NCBI GenBank assembly: GCA_947458835.1
Contig: CANHBC010000014.1
Coordinates: 1-34,246, forward strand
DNA: 34,246 bases
Source: Betaproteobacteria bacterium
Lineage (GTDB): Bacteria > Pseudomonadota > Gammaproteobacteria > Burkholderiales > CAIKXV01
Direction of reading: 5' to 3'
Each line of letters starts with the position of its first letter. The first letter of the stretch is position 1. Below, piece by piece: positions 1 through 7,712 of the stretch. A program made the position numbers and the translations under genes. Below the pieces are notes generated by a model. That model had not been told where the DNA came from. It ran no database searches and saw only the letters and a list, made by a program, of their open reading frames with translations.

Positions 1-75
1 CACCTGCACCAGCGTGGTGATGCCGATGACGGTCAGCGGCCGGAGCGACCAGTGAAGGCCCGGCGTCGGTTGCAC
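1..75 (-). CDS. MFS-type transporter, 5' end only (runs off the window)
   Basis: Only the first 25 codons lie in the window. Reading from a GTG at 75 on the minus strand, the frame stays open to the edge and ends in a hydrophobic stretch, LTVIGITTLVQV. This resembles the start of the first membrane helix in the two complete MFS proteins of this window (VVLITLVQSV at 21663-22844, TTVIALACATQ at 24302-25549). It begins 11 bases after the stop of the dehydrogenase gene on the same strand, so the two are probably co-transcribed and the transporter may carry that enzyme's substrate. No clear Shine-Dalgarno precedes the GTG, so the exact start is uncertain. The MFS call is inference from 12 residues. 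Confidence 0.4.
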   Translation of the reverse strand, partial: MQPTPGLHWSLRPLTVIGITTLVQV

Positions 76-85
76 CCGCAGGGGC

Positions 86-1153
86 TCAGAGGGCTTCGGC
101 GATCGCCTTCCCGAGGTCGACGGTGCCAGCCGTGCCGCCGATATCGCGGGTACGCGGCGCGCCGCTGCCCGGCTCGAGCACCTTCTCGATCGCCTTGACG
201 ATCGCATCGCCCGCCTGCGGATAGCCGAGGTGGTCGAGCATCATCGCGCCCGACCAGATCGCGCCGATCGGGTTGGCCACGCCCTTGCCGGCGATGTCCG
301 GCGCCGAGCCATGCACCGGCTCGAACAGCGATGGGAACTTGCGGTCGGCGTTGATGTTGCCCGAGGGCGCGATACCGATGGTGCCGGTGCAGGCCGGCCC
401 GAGGTCGGACAGGATGTCGCCGAACAGGTTCGACGCCACCACGACGTCGAACCAGTCGGGATGCAGCACGAAGTTCGCGGACAGGATATCGATGTGGTAC
501 TTGTCCCACTTCACGTCCGGGTAGTGGGTGGCCATCGCCTCGACCCGCTCGTCCCAGTAGGGCATCGTGATCGAGATGCCGTTCGACTTGGTCGCCGAGG
601 TCAGGTGCTTCTTCGGGCGGCGGTTTGCCAGTTCGAACGCGAACTTCAGGATGCGGTCGGTGCCAATGCGGGTGAAGGTCGACTGCTGGCACACCACCTC
701 GCGGTCGGTACCGGGGAAGGAGCGCCCGCCGATCGACGAATACTCGCCCTCGGTGTTCTCGCGGATGATCCAGAAGTCGATGTCGCCGGGCTTGCGGTCG
801 GCGAGCGGGCTCTTGATGCCCGGCATCAGCCGGCACGGCCGCAGGTTGACGTACTGGTCGAACTCGCGGCGGAACTTGATCAGGGAATCCCAGAGCGATA
901 CATGGTCGGGCACCGTGGCGGGCCAGCCCGAGGCGCCGAAGAACAGGCAGTCGTGGCCGCCGATCTGGTCCTTCCAGTCGGCCGGCATCCACGAGCCGTA
1001 CTTGCCGTACATGTCGCAGCCCCAGTCGAAGTGGTCGAAGTGGATAGCGATGCCGAACTTGCGTGCGGCCGCGTCGACCACGCGGATGCCCTCGGGCATC
1101 ACTTCCTTGCCGATGCCGTCGCCGGGGATGACTGCGATGCGATGGGTGCTCAT
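86..1153 (-). CDS. ttuC: Tartrate dehydrogenase/decarboxylase-type beta-decarboxylating dehydrogenase
   Basis: This is a 355-residue member of the isocitrate/isopropylmalate dehydrogenase family, of the tartrate dehydrogenase (D-malate/tartrate oxidative decarboxylation, NAD-dependent) branch. The N-terminus RIAVIPGDGIGKEV is the family dinucleotide-fold start. SANFVLHPDWFDVVVASNLFGDILSD is the metal/substrate-binding region, and LFEPVHGSAPDIAGKG is the nucleotide-adenine loop. Length is normal. The ORF track starts four codons earlier at a TTG, but the ATG at 1153 is preceded by GGAG at a good distance, so I use that. The next gene on this strand looks like a transporter start. Bug-type receptors elsewhere in the window fit a lifestyle that uses small carboxylates. 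D-malate or isopropylmalate as substrate is possible; sequence alone does not decide. Confidence 0.82.
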   Translation of the reverse strand: MSTHRIAVIPGDGIGKEVMPEGIRVVDAAARKFGIAIHFDHFDWGCDMYGKYGSWMPADWKDQIGGHDCLFFGASGWPATVPDHVSLWDSLIKFRREFDQYVNLRPCRLMPGIKSPLADRKPGDIDFWIIRENTEGEYSSIGGRSFPGTDREVVCQQSTFTRIGTDRILKFAFELANRRPKKHLTSATKSNGISITMPYWDERVEAMATHYPDVKWDKYHIDILSANFVLHPDWFDVVVASNLFGDILSDLGPACTGTIGIAPSGNINADRKFPSLFEPVHGSAPDIAGKGVANPIGAIWSGAMMLDHLGYPQAGDAIVKAIEKVLEPGSGAPRTRDIGGTAGTVDLGKAIAEAL

Positions 1154-1257
1154 GGGGTTCTCCAACCGGATGCTTCAGGACAGCCCGAAATGTTAGCACG
1201 CAGGCCGCCGCGATCTTCCCCGCGCGGGGCGCCGCATCGGGCCGTCACATCGGGCTG

Positions 1258-1380
1258 TCACATCGCCGAGAGCCAGTCGACGATCGCCTCGCGCATCGCC
1301 TCGAATGGCTCAGCCCAGCGCGTGTCACGCGCGCCGTGGGCGAACAGGATCAGCGGAGGCTGGGATGTCGGCGTGCTCAT
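1258..1380 (-). pseudogene. Truncated CbiX/SirB-like sirohydrochlorin chelatase remnant (40 codons)
   Basis: An ATG at 1380 opens a 40-residue frame reading MSTPTSQPPLILFAHGARDT, then RWAEPFEAM, and ending at TGA 1258-1260. The LILFAHGARD..WAEPFE pattern is what I expect at the N-terminus of short CbiX-type cobalt/nickel chelatases, where the His of AHG is a metal-contacting residue. The family is normally about 120 residues or more, so two thirds is missing. The stop lies next to a short imperfect direct repeat (catcgggcCgtca / catcgggcTgtca), which could mark the deletion junction. Too short for the ORF track. It may be a dead remnant or a wrongly recognised short peptide; family assignment rests on about 20 residues. 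Confidence 0.5.
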
Positions 1381-1390
1381 CCCCGGGCAC

Positions 1391-1396
1391 TATACT
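1391..1396 (+). promoter_or_regulatory. Possible -10 element (TATACT) six bases before the DUF2946-like start
   Basis: TATACT matches the sigma-70 -10 consensus at five of six positions in an otherwise GC-rich stretch. Only six bases separate it from the ATG at 1403, so a transcript would begin at or very near the start codon, giving a leaderless mRNA. I see no strong -35 hexamer at 17 bases upstream. Orientation is inferred from the downstream gene. Confidence 0.35.
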
Positions 1397-1402
1397 CGGG
1401 TC

Positions 1403-1813
1403 ATGTCGCCATCCGTCCTTCCTCGCGCGCGCCGGGCCGTCCTGTGCCGGCTGTCGTCGGCGCTACTGCGTTGCCTGCTGCTGGTCGGCTGCCTCACCCA
1501 CCTGCTGCTGCCGGCCACCGTCGGTGCGATGCAGTTCGCGCAGGCCCGGGCCGCGGCGGGCGTATGCTCTGCGGCCGGCCAGCTGGCCGGACCGGCGACC
1601 GACCACGCGGCGGCGACCCACCTGACCCATGCTGCCGACTGTGCCGTCTGCCTGGCCAGTGCGGCCGGCGGGCATACCGGTCCGACCGTATCCTCGACCG
1701 CCGCCCGCCTCGCTGCGGTGGCGCTGCCGTTGCCCGTGCTGCCGGTGCCGCGCGAGGTGGCCGCCTTCCTCAGGCCGGCGAGTCGTGCGCCGCCGGCTGC
1801 CTTCGTGGCCTGA
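1403..1813 (+). CDS. DUF2946-like small exported protein, probably copper-linked
   Basis: A 136-residue protein. A basic N-terminus (RARRAVLCR) is followed by a hydrophobic segment (LLRCLLLVGCLTHLLLPATVGA), i.e. a signal peptide or anchor. The middle carries a HAADCAVCLAS motif, a His plus CxxC-like pair like the HxxxCxxC of DUF2946 proteins. The tail RPASRAPPA resembles the R-x-PPA end of that family. It lies 59 bases upstream of a PCu(A)C chaperone, which is followed by SCO, so a periplasmic or membrane role in copper handling is likely. No function is established for DUF2946. The ORF track extends this frame far upstream with low-complexity shadow sequence; I chose the ATG that directly precedes the hydrophobic leader. 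No clear Shine-Dalgarno is present (see the TATACT entry). Confidence 0.62.
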   Translation: MSPSVLPRARRAVLCRLSSALLRCLLLVGCLTHLLLPATVGAMQFAQARAAAGVCSAAGQLAGPATDHAAATHLTHAADCAVCLASAAGGHTGPTVSSTAARLAAVALPLPVLPVPREVAAFLRPASRAPPAAFVA

Positions 1814-1872
1814 CCGATCCGATGCGCGCGGCTGCGCGCATCCTCCACGAACGCAGCTTAAGGAACTGCAAC

Positions 1873-2379
1873 ATGCAGAAGCACCCCATTGCCGGGCGCC
1901 TCGCAGCCCTCGTGCTGCCGGCCTCGCTCCTGTTCACCAGCAGCATCGCCTTCGCCCAGGTCGTCGTCAGTGATCCCTGGGTACGCGGCACCGTCGGCGG
2001 CATGCGTGCCACCGGCGCCTTCATGCAGATCACTTCGAAGTCGGACACCCGGCTGGTCGCAGCGGCCTCGCCCGCGGCCAGGGTGGTCGAGGTCCACGAG
2101 ATGGCGGTGGTCGACAACGTGATGCGCATGCGCGCGATCGAGGCGATCCCGGTCACCGCCGGCAAGCCGGTGATGCTCGAGCCCGGCGGCTACCATGTGA
2201 TGCTGATCGGACTGGAGAAGCCCCTGACCCCGGGACAGACGGTGCCGATCACGCTTACCTTCGAAGGGCCGGAGGGCCGGCGGCAGCAGGTGCAGGTCAA
2301 GGCCGAGGTCAGGCCCTTGAACGCACCCGCCGGCCACGGCGGAGGCGCCCGGGGCGCCCACCCACCGCATTCCAAGTGA
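1873..2379 (+). CDS. Periplasmic copper chaperone PCu(A)C
   Basis: A 168-residue secreted protein. A signal peptide ends near SSIAFA|QV (residue 28). The PCu(A)C copper site is clear: H75-E-M77, M84-R-M86 and H108-V-M110, with the spacing of the H-x10-M-x21-H-x-M signature of this family. In characterised members the Met/His site holds Cu(I) and passes it to the CuA centre of cytochrome c oxidase, often together with SCO. The next gene encodes SCO. The C-terminal tail is His/Gly-rich (GHGGGARGAHPPH) and may also bind metal. AGGA lies eight bases before the ATG; the ORF-track start at 1336 is far too early. The stop is 23 bases before the SCO start, so this is an operon. Confidence 0.9.
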   Translation: MQKHPIAGRLAALVLPASLLFTSSIAFAQVVVSDPWVRGTVGGMRATGAFMQITSKSDTRLVAAASPAARVVEVHEMAVVDNVMRMRAIEAIPVTAGKPVMLEPGGYHVMLIGLEKPLTPGQTVPITLTFEGPEGRRQQVQVKAEVRPLNAPAGHGGGARGAHPPHSK

Positions 2380-2402
2380 TCGAACGTCCACGGAGACTGG
2401 CC

Positions 2403-3014
2403 ATGGTGCCGCACGAACATCCTTCCCCCGCCCGACGCCGGATCGCCATCGGCTCGGGCCTTGCGCTGCTGCTCGCGGGTTGCGGGGAGGCGCCCCGGCC
2501 CACCTTCCATTCGATCGACGTCACTGGCGCCACGTTCGGGCAGGGGTTCGCGCTCACCGACTTCAACGGGCAGCCGCGCACCCTCGCCGACTACAAGGGC
2601 AAGGTGGTCGCACTGTTCTTCGGCTTCACCCAGTGCCCGGATGCCTGCCCGAGTGCGATGAGCAAGCTCGCGGGGATCGCCCGGGCGCTCGGGCCGGACG
2701 CGGCGCGCCTGCAGGTGGTGTTCATCACCGTCGACCCGGAGCGCGACACCCCGGCGCTGCTCAAGGAGTACGTGCCGGCGTTCGATCCTTCGTTCGTCGG
2801 CCTGCACGGCACGCCGCAGCAGGTGGCCGAGGTTGCGAAGGCGTACAAGGCGTTCTACGGCAAGGTGAAGGGATCGACGCCAGAGAGCTACACGATCGAC
2901 CACTCCACCTTCACGTACCTGTACGACACGCAGGGCCGCCTGCGGTTGATGGCCCGCCACGAGATCACCGCCAAGGACCTCGAGGCGGATATCCGGGCCC
3001 TGCTCAGGAGCTGA
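2403..3014 (+). CDS. SCO1/SenC-type copper-dependent thiol-disulfide protein
   Basis: A 203-residue thioredoxin-fold lipoprotein. The leader GSGLALLLAGC contains a lipobox with the lipidated Cys at residue 27, so it should be anchored in a membrane facing the periplasm. The copper/redox motif CPDACP (C78, C82) and the distal His in IDHSTFTYLYD (H167) are the three ligands expected of SCO proteins, which metallate or reduce the CuA site of cytochrome oxidase. It is the last gene of the DUF2946-PCu(A)C-SCO operon. I chose ATG 2403 because GGAG sits seven bases upstream; the track's GTG at 2376 overlaps the previous stop. No structural cytochrome oxidase genes are in the window. Confidence 0.92.
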   Translation: MVPHEHPSPARRRIAIGSGLALLLAGCGEAPRPTFHSIDVTGATFGQGFALTDFNGQPRTLADYKGKVVALFFGFTQCPDACPSAMSKLAGIARALGPDAARLQVVFITVDPERDTPALLKEYVPAFDPSFVGLHGTPQQVAEVAKAYKAFYGKVKGSTPESYTIDHSTFTYLYDTQGRLRLMARHEITAKDLEADIRALLRS

Positions 3015-3052
3015 ACCCGGCGCCGACCGGCGGCGCTGTCGTCACCGGTTCG

Positions 3053-3517
3053 TCACCGCGGCCGCTGTCCCGGGGTGCTCGTCTCCGGTGCTGCCTGTCG
3101 CGCCGGTCGTGCGGACGCCTGCGCGTTGGCCTCAGCCTGCTGTGCGCGGGTACGCCGCTGGATCTCGGCGAGCCGTTGCCCGCGCAGCTTGCGCCGCTCC
3201 GCCTCGTCGGGGGCGGCGGCCAGCTTCTGCTGCCAGGCCTCACGCTCCTCGGGGGTGAAGTGGCGCGTCCAGTCGCCCTTGGGTGCGGCGTTGGTTGCCT
3301 TGGGCGCGCTGGCAGCAGCGCGCGCCTGCGGCCGCTCGGCCGCGTCGCCCTTCATCGGCTGTGCTGCCGACTGGGCCAGTGCGGTGCCGGCCAGCCCGCA
3401 GGTGACCATGGCGCAGGCCAGGGCGTTGACTACGCGCCGGCGGCGGCCGGACTGTTCAGTGGTCGAGGCCGCGACCGCGGCGGGAATGGGGGCGGGGACG
3501 TTCGTTCTGCGTTCCAT
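3053..3517 (-). CDS. Small secreted protein of unknown function
   Basis: A 154-residue protein whose family I do not recognise. After about 35 residues of Pro/Ala-rich cytoplasmic sequence comes RRRRVVNALACAMVTCGLAGTALAQS, a signal peptide with an ALA|Q cleavage site. The mature part is low in complexity, then charged and probably helical (FTPEEREAWQQKLAAAPDEAERRKLRGQRLAEIQRR), and ends in a Pro/Gln/Ala-rich tail. I start at ATG 3517 because CGGAG lies seven bases upstream; the track's earlier start adds sequence with no coding look. It follows the formaldehyde dehydrogenase gene on the same strand with a 159-base gap and converges on SCO. Confidence 0.55.
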   Translation of the reverse strand: MERRTNVPAPIPAAVAASTTEQSGRRRRVVNALACAMVTCGLAGTALAQSAAQPMKGDAAERPQARAAASAPKATNAAPKGDWTRHFTPEEREAWQQKLAAAPDEAERRKLRGQRLAEIQRRTRAQQAEANAQASARPARQAAPETSTPGQRPR

Positions 3518-3676
3518 GGATGCGCTCCGTGAATGGACGGGAAGGGGGGCGGGGCAGTCCGCGCAGCGCCTCGCGGCCTGCGCCTGTCCCTGTCCGCCAG
3601 TCTCCCCGTGCCGGTGCGCGTCGGCGAACGGTGATTGAACCCGATAGCGCGGCAAACCCGCCCGCGCCCAGGGCGG

Positions 3677-4789
3677 TCAGTCGTACACGACCACGCTGCG
3701 GATCGACTCGCCCGAGTGCATCAGATCGATCGCGCGGTTGATGTCCGACAGCGGCATCGTGTGCGTGATCAGCTCGTCGATGCGGATCTTCCCGTCCATG
3801 TACCAGTCGACGATCTTCGGCACGTCGGTGCGGCCGCGCGCGCCGCCGAAGGCTGTGCCCTTCCAGACGCGTCCGGTGACCAGCTGGAACGGCCGGGTGC
3901 GGATCTCCTGGCCGGCACCAGCTACGCCGATGATGATCGACTCGCCCCAGCCTCGGTGGCAACACTCCAGCGCCTGGCGCATGAGGTCGACGTTGCCGAT
4001 GCACTCGAAGCTGTAGTCGGCGCCACCGTCGGTGAGGGCGACCAGGTAGGGTACGAGATCGCCTTCGACCTCCTTCGGGTTGACGAAGTGGGTCATGCCG
4101 AACTCGCGGCCCAGGGCCTCGCGCGCCGGGTTGATGTCCACGCCGATGATCATGTTCGCGCCGGCCAGGCGCGCACCCTGCACTACGTTGAGGCCGATCC
4201 CGCCCAGGCCGAACACCACCACGTTTGCGCCCGGCTCGACCTGCGCGGTGTTGATTACCGCACCGATGCCGGTGGTGACGCCGCAGCCGATGTAGCAGAC
4301 CTTGTCGAAGGGTGCGTCCTCGCGGATCTTCGCCAGCGCGATCTCGGGCAGCACGGTGTGGTTGGAGAAGGTGGAGCAGCCCATGTAGTGGTGCACCATG
4401 CGACCGCCGATCGAGAAACGACTGGTGCCGTCGGGCATCAGGCCCTTGCCCTGCGTGGTGCGGATCGCGGTGCACAGGTTCGTCTTGCGCGACAGGCACG
4501 ACTTGCACTGCCGGCACTCGGGCGTGTAGAGCGGGATGACGTGGTCGCCCTTTTTCAGCGTGGTCACGCCCGGCCCGACATCGACCACCACGCCGGCGCC
4601 CTCGTGGCCGAAGATCGCCGGGAACAGTCCTTCCGGGTCGCCGCCCGAGCGAGTGAACTCGTCGGTGTGGCATACGCCAGTGGCCTTCAGCTCGACCAGC
4701 ACCTCGCCGGCCTTCGGCCCTTCGAGATCGACGGTCTCGACGACCAGCGGTTGCCCAGCGGCGTAACAGACGGCTGCTTTCGTTTTCAT
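3677..4789 (-). CDS. frmA: S-(hydroxymethyl)glutathione dehydrogenase / class III alcohol dehydrogenase
   Basis: A 370-residue zinc-dependent medium-chain dehydrogenase that oxidises the glutathione adduct of formaldehyde (and can reduce S-nitrosoglutathione) with NAD+ in the cytoplasm. Catalytic zinc ligands are visible as C40 (GVCHTDE), H62/E63 (GHEGAG) and C169 (KVCYIGCG). The structural zinc has four Cys at 92, 95, 98 and 106 ([15 protein letters not shown]). The Rossmann motif is [15 protein letters not shown]. These match class III enzymes with a constant offset. GGAGG lies just upstream of ATG 4789. The gene is 67 bases downstream of egtB on the same strand and likely shares its transcript. 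No FrmR-type repressor gene is visible nearby. Confidence 0.93.
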   Translation of the reverse strand: MKTKAAVCYAAGQPLVVETVDLEGPKAGEVLVELKATGVCHTDEFTRSGGDPEGLFPAIFGHEGAGVVVDVGPGVTTLKKGDHVIPLYTPECRQCKSCLSRKTNLCTAIRTTQGKGLMPDGTSRFSIGGRMVHHYMGCSTFSNHTVLPEIALAKIREDAPFDKVCYIGCGVTTGIGAVINTAQVEPGANVVVFGLGGIGLNVVQGARLAGANMIIGVDINPAREALGREFGMTHFVNPKEVEGDLVPYLVALTDGGADYSFECIGNVDLMRQALECCHRGWGESIIIGVAGAGQEIRTRPFQLVTGRVWKGTAFGGARGRTDVPKIVDWYMDGKIRIDELITHTMPLSDINRAIDLMHSGESIRSVVVYD

Positions 4790-4856
4790 CCCGGCCTCCG
4801 ATTCGTTGAGGCCGATTATCGCGCGGCACCCGCCTGCGTGGAATGACGCGACCGGT

Positions 4857-6200
4857 TCATCGAGCGTCGCGCGCCAGTCGCGCGCCGGAGAACTGCCAGC
4901 GTGCATCCGGCGGGAAGAAGTTGCGGTAGGTCGCGCGCAGGTGAGAGCGGGGCGTCGCGCAGGATCCGCCACGAAGCACCAGTTGTTGGCTCATGAACTT
5001 GCCGTTGTACTCGCCGATCGCGCCGGCCGCAGTGCAGTAGCCGGGGTAGGGCAGGTAGGCGCTCTGCGTCCATTCCCAGACGTCGCCGAACAGCTGTGCT
5101 GGCTGGCCCGGTCTGGAGGGGGCCATCGGCTCGGCTGGATGGCAGAGCCCCGCTTCGAGCAGGTTGCCCTCGACCGGATATCCGCGCGCGATGCGCTCCC
5201 ACTCGAACTCGGTGGGCAGCCGTGCACCGAGCCAGCGGGCGATCGCGTCCGCCTCGTAGTGGCTGAGGTGGACCGCGGGGACATCGGGCGACACCGCGAC
5301 CGGGCCGCGCAGGGTGAATGTGGACCAGCCGGACGTCTGCCGGTCGCCTCCGGCGTCGCGCTCCCAGTAGAGCGGTGCCTGCCAGCCACGTGCCTGCACG
5401 GTGTCCCAGCCCGCAGACAGCCAGCACTCGGGTCGACGGTAGCCCCCGGCCTCGATGAAGGCGATCACCTCGCCGCAGGACACCGGGCGCCGTGCGATCT
5501 CGAATGGCTCGACGAACGTACGGTGCATCGGCCGCTCATTGTCGAACGCGAAGCCCGTGCCGGGTACGCCGGTGGTGTCGAGTCCACCTTCGCAGGCGAA
5601 CCAGCCCGCGGGTGCCGCGGCCACCGGGATCGGCGGCCAGCCTTCGCGCCACGCGGGTAGCAGCGGATTGCGCGAGAACAGGTGCTTGAGGTCGGTGAGC
5701 AGCAGTTCCTGGTGTTGTTGCTCATGGTGGATGCCCAGTTCGACCACTTCGGCCAGCCCCGCGGCGTCGGCGGCCGACAGACCCGGCGCCCGCGCGAGCG
5801 CATCGAGCCGGCCCTCGACCTCTGCCCGGTAGGTCACCACGGTGGGCAGGCCCGGCCGAGACACCAGTCCGCGCTCGGCACGCGGGTGCTTCTCGCCCAC
5901 GCCGTTGTAGTAGCTGTTGAACAGCATCCGGAACGCCGGGTGGAAGGGCCGGAAGCCGGGCTCGAAGCGCTCCAGCGCGAACACCTCGAGGAACCAGGTG
6001 ACATGGGCCAGGTGCCACTTGGCCGGGCTCGCATCGGGCATCGATTGCAGCGCGCAGTCTTCTTCGGACAGCCCGTCGACCAGCGCGAGCGTCTGCGCAC
6101 GTACCTGGTGGAACTGCGGCAGCAGGCGCGCGAGCGCGGCATGCGGTTCTGCGGCGGGGACGGCCGTGGCGCCAGCGGACGGCAGGGCGGGTCGGGTCAT
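4857..6200 (-). CDS. egtB: Ergothioneine biosynthesis protein EgtB (iron-dependent sulfoxide synthase)
   Basis: A 447-residue protein with an N-terminal DinB-like helical domain (about 20-180) and a C-terminal formylglycine-generating-enzyme-like domain (about 200-447). EgtB joins a Cys or gamma-Glu-Cys sulfur to trimethylhistidine using O2 and Fe(II). The three-His iron site is visible: WHLAHVTW (H63/H66) and HHEQQHQE (H159, H163). [13 protein letters not shown] and the C-terminal [20 protein letters not shown] are typical of EgtB. The wording differs from the selenoneine synthase SenA branch as I know it. AGGAG precedes ATG 6200. The usual partner EgtD (histidine methyltransferase) is not in the window. 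The gene lies between a PhnD-like gene and frmA on one strand. Confidence 0.9.
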   Translation of the reverse strand: MTRPALPSAGATAVPAAEPHAALARLLPQFHQVRAQTLALVDGLSEEDCALQSMPDASPAKWHLAHVTWFLEVFALERFEPGFRPFHPAFRMLFNSYYNGVGEKHPRAERGLVSRPGLPTVVTYRAEVEGRLDALARAPGLSAADAAGLAEVVELGIHHEQQHQELLLTDLKHLFSRNPLLPAWREGWPPIPVAAAPAGWFACEGGLDTTGVPGTGFAFDNERPMHRTFVEPFEIARRPVSCGEVIAFIEAGGYRRPECWLSAGWDTVQARGWQAPLYWERDAGGDRQTSGWSTFTLRGPVAVSPDVPAVHLSHYEADAIARWLGARLPTEFEWERIARGYPVEGNLLEAGLCHPAEPMAPSRPGQPAQLFGDVWEWTQSAYLPYPGYCTAAGAIGEYNGKFMSQQLVLRGGSCATPRSHLRATYRNFFPPDARWQFSGARLARDAR

Positions 6201-6349
6201 CTGTACATCTCCTGCGGCGCGGTTGTAGGGTGCGGCGCGCGGCGCGCGCGGCACGCGGCTGCGTGCGGCCGTTTTCTGGCGTACGCGTGGCCATCCGCAT
6301 GAGCGCTGTGACCCTGGCTGCATCATCGGGGTTCCTGTGGGCGCCGGGC

Positions 6350-7201
6350 TCAGGCCGTTCTGGCCGCCTGCAGCGGATAGCCGGCGGCTACGCGCGCCAT
6401 CTCGCGGATCGGGGTGTACCAGGCATCGTCCACCGGCGCAAAGCCGAGCACATGCGCGCGACGGAAGGCTGAGCGGGCCTGCGCGTCGCACTGAAGGGTC
6501 AGCAGCGCCTCGCGCAGCGCTGCCCGTGTCGCGGCCGGCAGCCGGGTCGAGGCGACCCATGGTGGGATCGGACTCGGTCCGAAGGTGGCGATCGAGCGCA
6601 GCGCGCGGGCGCGTCCGGGCTCGTACCGCAGTTCCGTGTCGAGCACCGTGGAGTCGATCGCCGCGGCATCGATCGCGCCGGACTCGATCAAGGCCAGCGA
6701 GCGCTGGTGCGCGCCCGATTCGACCACCTCCCCGAAGAAGCCGTGAGGCAGGCGGGCCGCTGCGAGCGCATGGCGGAGCACGCCATGTCCGGAGTGCGAG
6801 TTAGGCTCGTTGATCGCGACCGTGGCACCCAGCAGGTCGGCGAGGCTGCGCGCAGGATGGTCGCGGCGCACGATCAGGTCGGAGAAGTAGACCGGCCGGC
6901 CGCCGTAGCGCTCGCCCTGCATGACCGGCGCCGCCAGCAGTTCGTAGCGCGGCTGCCCGCGGACGGCTTCCTGCACGTAGGGAAGCCCGCACAGCCAGCC
7001 CACCTGAACCTCGCCTGCCTGCAGCGCACGCTCGCGCTCTGGCCACGGACGGTCGGTGATGAATTCCACCGGCACCCTCAGCAACCGGCCTAGTGCCGCC
7101 GCCACCTCGGCCGCGAACGATTCGGCATTGTCCGCCATGCACGAAACGACGCGCAGCAGGGGTAGCGTGCCGATGGGCAGGTGAACCGGATGTTTACGCA
7201 T
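6350..7201 (-). CDS. PhnD-like phosphate/phosphonate-type solute-binding protein
   Basis: A 283-residue protein of the PhnD-like periplasmic-binding fold. Recognisable segments are GEVQVGWLCGLPYV, RPVYFSDLIVRRDHPARSLADL, the anion-loop type NEPNSHSGHGVLRHAL, and SGAIDAAAIDSTVLD. The N-terminus (MRKHPVHLPIGTLPLLRVVSCMADN) goes straight into the first beta strand without a convincing signal peptide, so the protein may be cytoplasmic, or the true start may differ. No ABC permease or ATPase gene is nearby, so a transport role is doubtful; stand-alone members could be enzymes or sensors. It precedes egtB by 149 bases on the same strand. No strong Shine-Dalgarno was seen before ATG 7201. Confidence 0.78.
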   Translation of the reverse strand: MRKHPVHLPIGTLPLLRVVSCMADNAESFAAEVAAALGRLLRVPVEFITDRPWPERERALQAGEVQVGWLCGLPYVQEAVRGQPRYELLAAPVMQGERYGGRPVYFSDLIVRRDHPARSLADLLGATVAINEPNSHSGHGVLRHALAAARLPHGFFGEVVESGAHQRSLALIESGAIDAAAIDSTVLDTELRYEPGRARALRSIATFGPSPIPPWVASTRLPAATRAALREALLTLQCDAQARSAFRRAHVLGFAPVDDAWYTPIREMARVAAGYPLQAARTA

Positions 7202-7295
7202 CGGCGCATGCTACACCGGCCGCACGCGCCGTCGCATCCGCGCGCCGCGCTATGCTGGCGAAGGGAAACTTACCCGTAACCAAAGGGAGCATCGA

Positions 7296-7580
7296 ATGCC
7301 CAGGGCCGTCTGGCAGGGAGCCGTGATCGCGCAGAGCGACCGGACCGAAGTCGTCGAAGGCAACCACTACTTTCCCCCGGAATCGGTCGACCGGACGCAG
7401 CTGCGCGATAGCGCGACGCACACCACCTGCGGCTGGAAAGGGGTGGCGAGTTACCACGACGTCGTCGTGGGCGATGCGGTGAACCCGGACGCGGCCTGGT
7501 ACTACCCTGCGCCGAAGGACGCAGCGCGGCAGATCGCCGGCTACATCGCCTTCTGGAAGGGCGTTAAGGTCGAGCCCTGA
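7296..7580 (+). CDS. DUF427 family small protein
   Basis: A 94-residue protein matching DUF427: KVxWxGxVIAxS-like start (RAVWQGAVIAQSDRTEVVEGNHYFP), then CGWKGVASYHDVVV and AAWYYPAPKDAARQIAGYIAFW. The family is small, soluble and widespread; its biochemical role is not established to my knowledge. AGGGAG lies seven bases before the ATG. It is transcribed divergently from the PhnD-like gene, with a TATGCT -10-like box near 7252 in the shared 94-base gap. The downstream amidase starts 132 bases later on the same strand. Confidence 0.85.
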   Translation: MPRAVWQGAVIAQSDRTEVVEGNHYFPPESVDRTQLRDSATHTTCGWKGVASYHDVVVGDAVNPDAAWYYPAPKDAARQIAGYIAFWKGVKVEP

Positions 7581-7712
7581 GCATCGCCGCAGTGGTGCGC
7601 CGGCCGCCGAGGGTGATGTCAGCAACAGCGATACACTTGAGGCCTTCGCCTGGCGCCTGGCCGCTGCTCCTACCTGCGACCCGTGCGCCACCCGCCCTTC
7701 AGAGACATCGCG

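Noticed and set aside
3014-3052. Possible terminator after SCO (cggcgccgaccggcggcg)
   Set aside because: The pairing is short and GC-only with no T tract; it cannot be told from background in this sequence.
4857-6200. Selenoneine synthase SenA instead of EgtB
   Set aside because: The DinB and C-terminal motifs read as EgtB, and no SenB glycosyltransferase or SelD gene is adjacent.
7454-7470. Palindrome ccacgac-gtc-gtcgtgg
   Set aside because: It is inside the DUF427 coding region and is explained by codons (YHDVVVG); no sign of a regulatory role.
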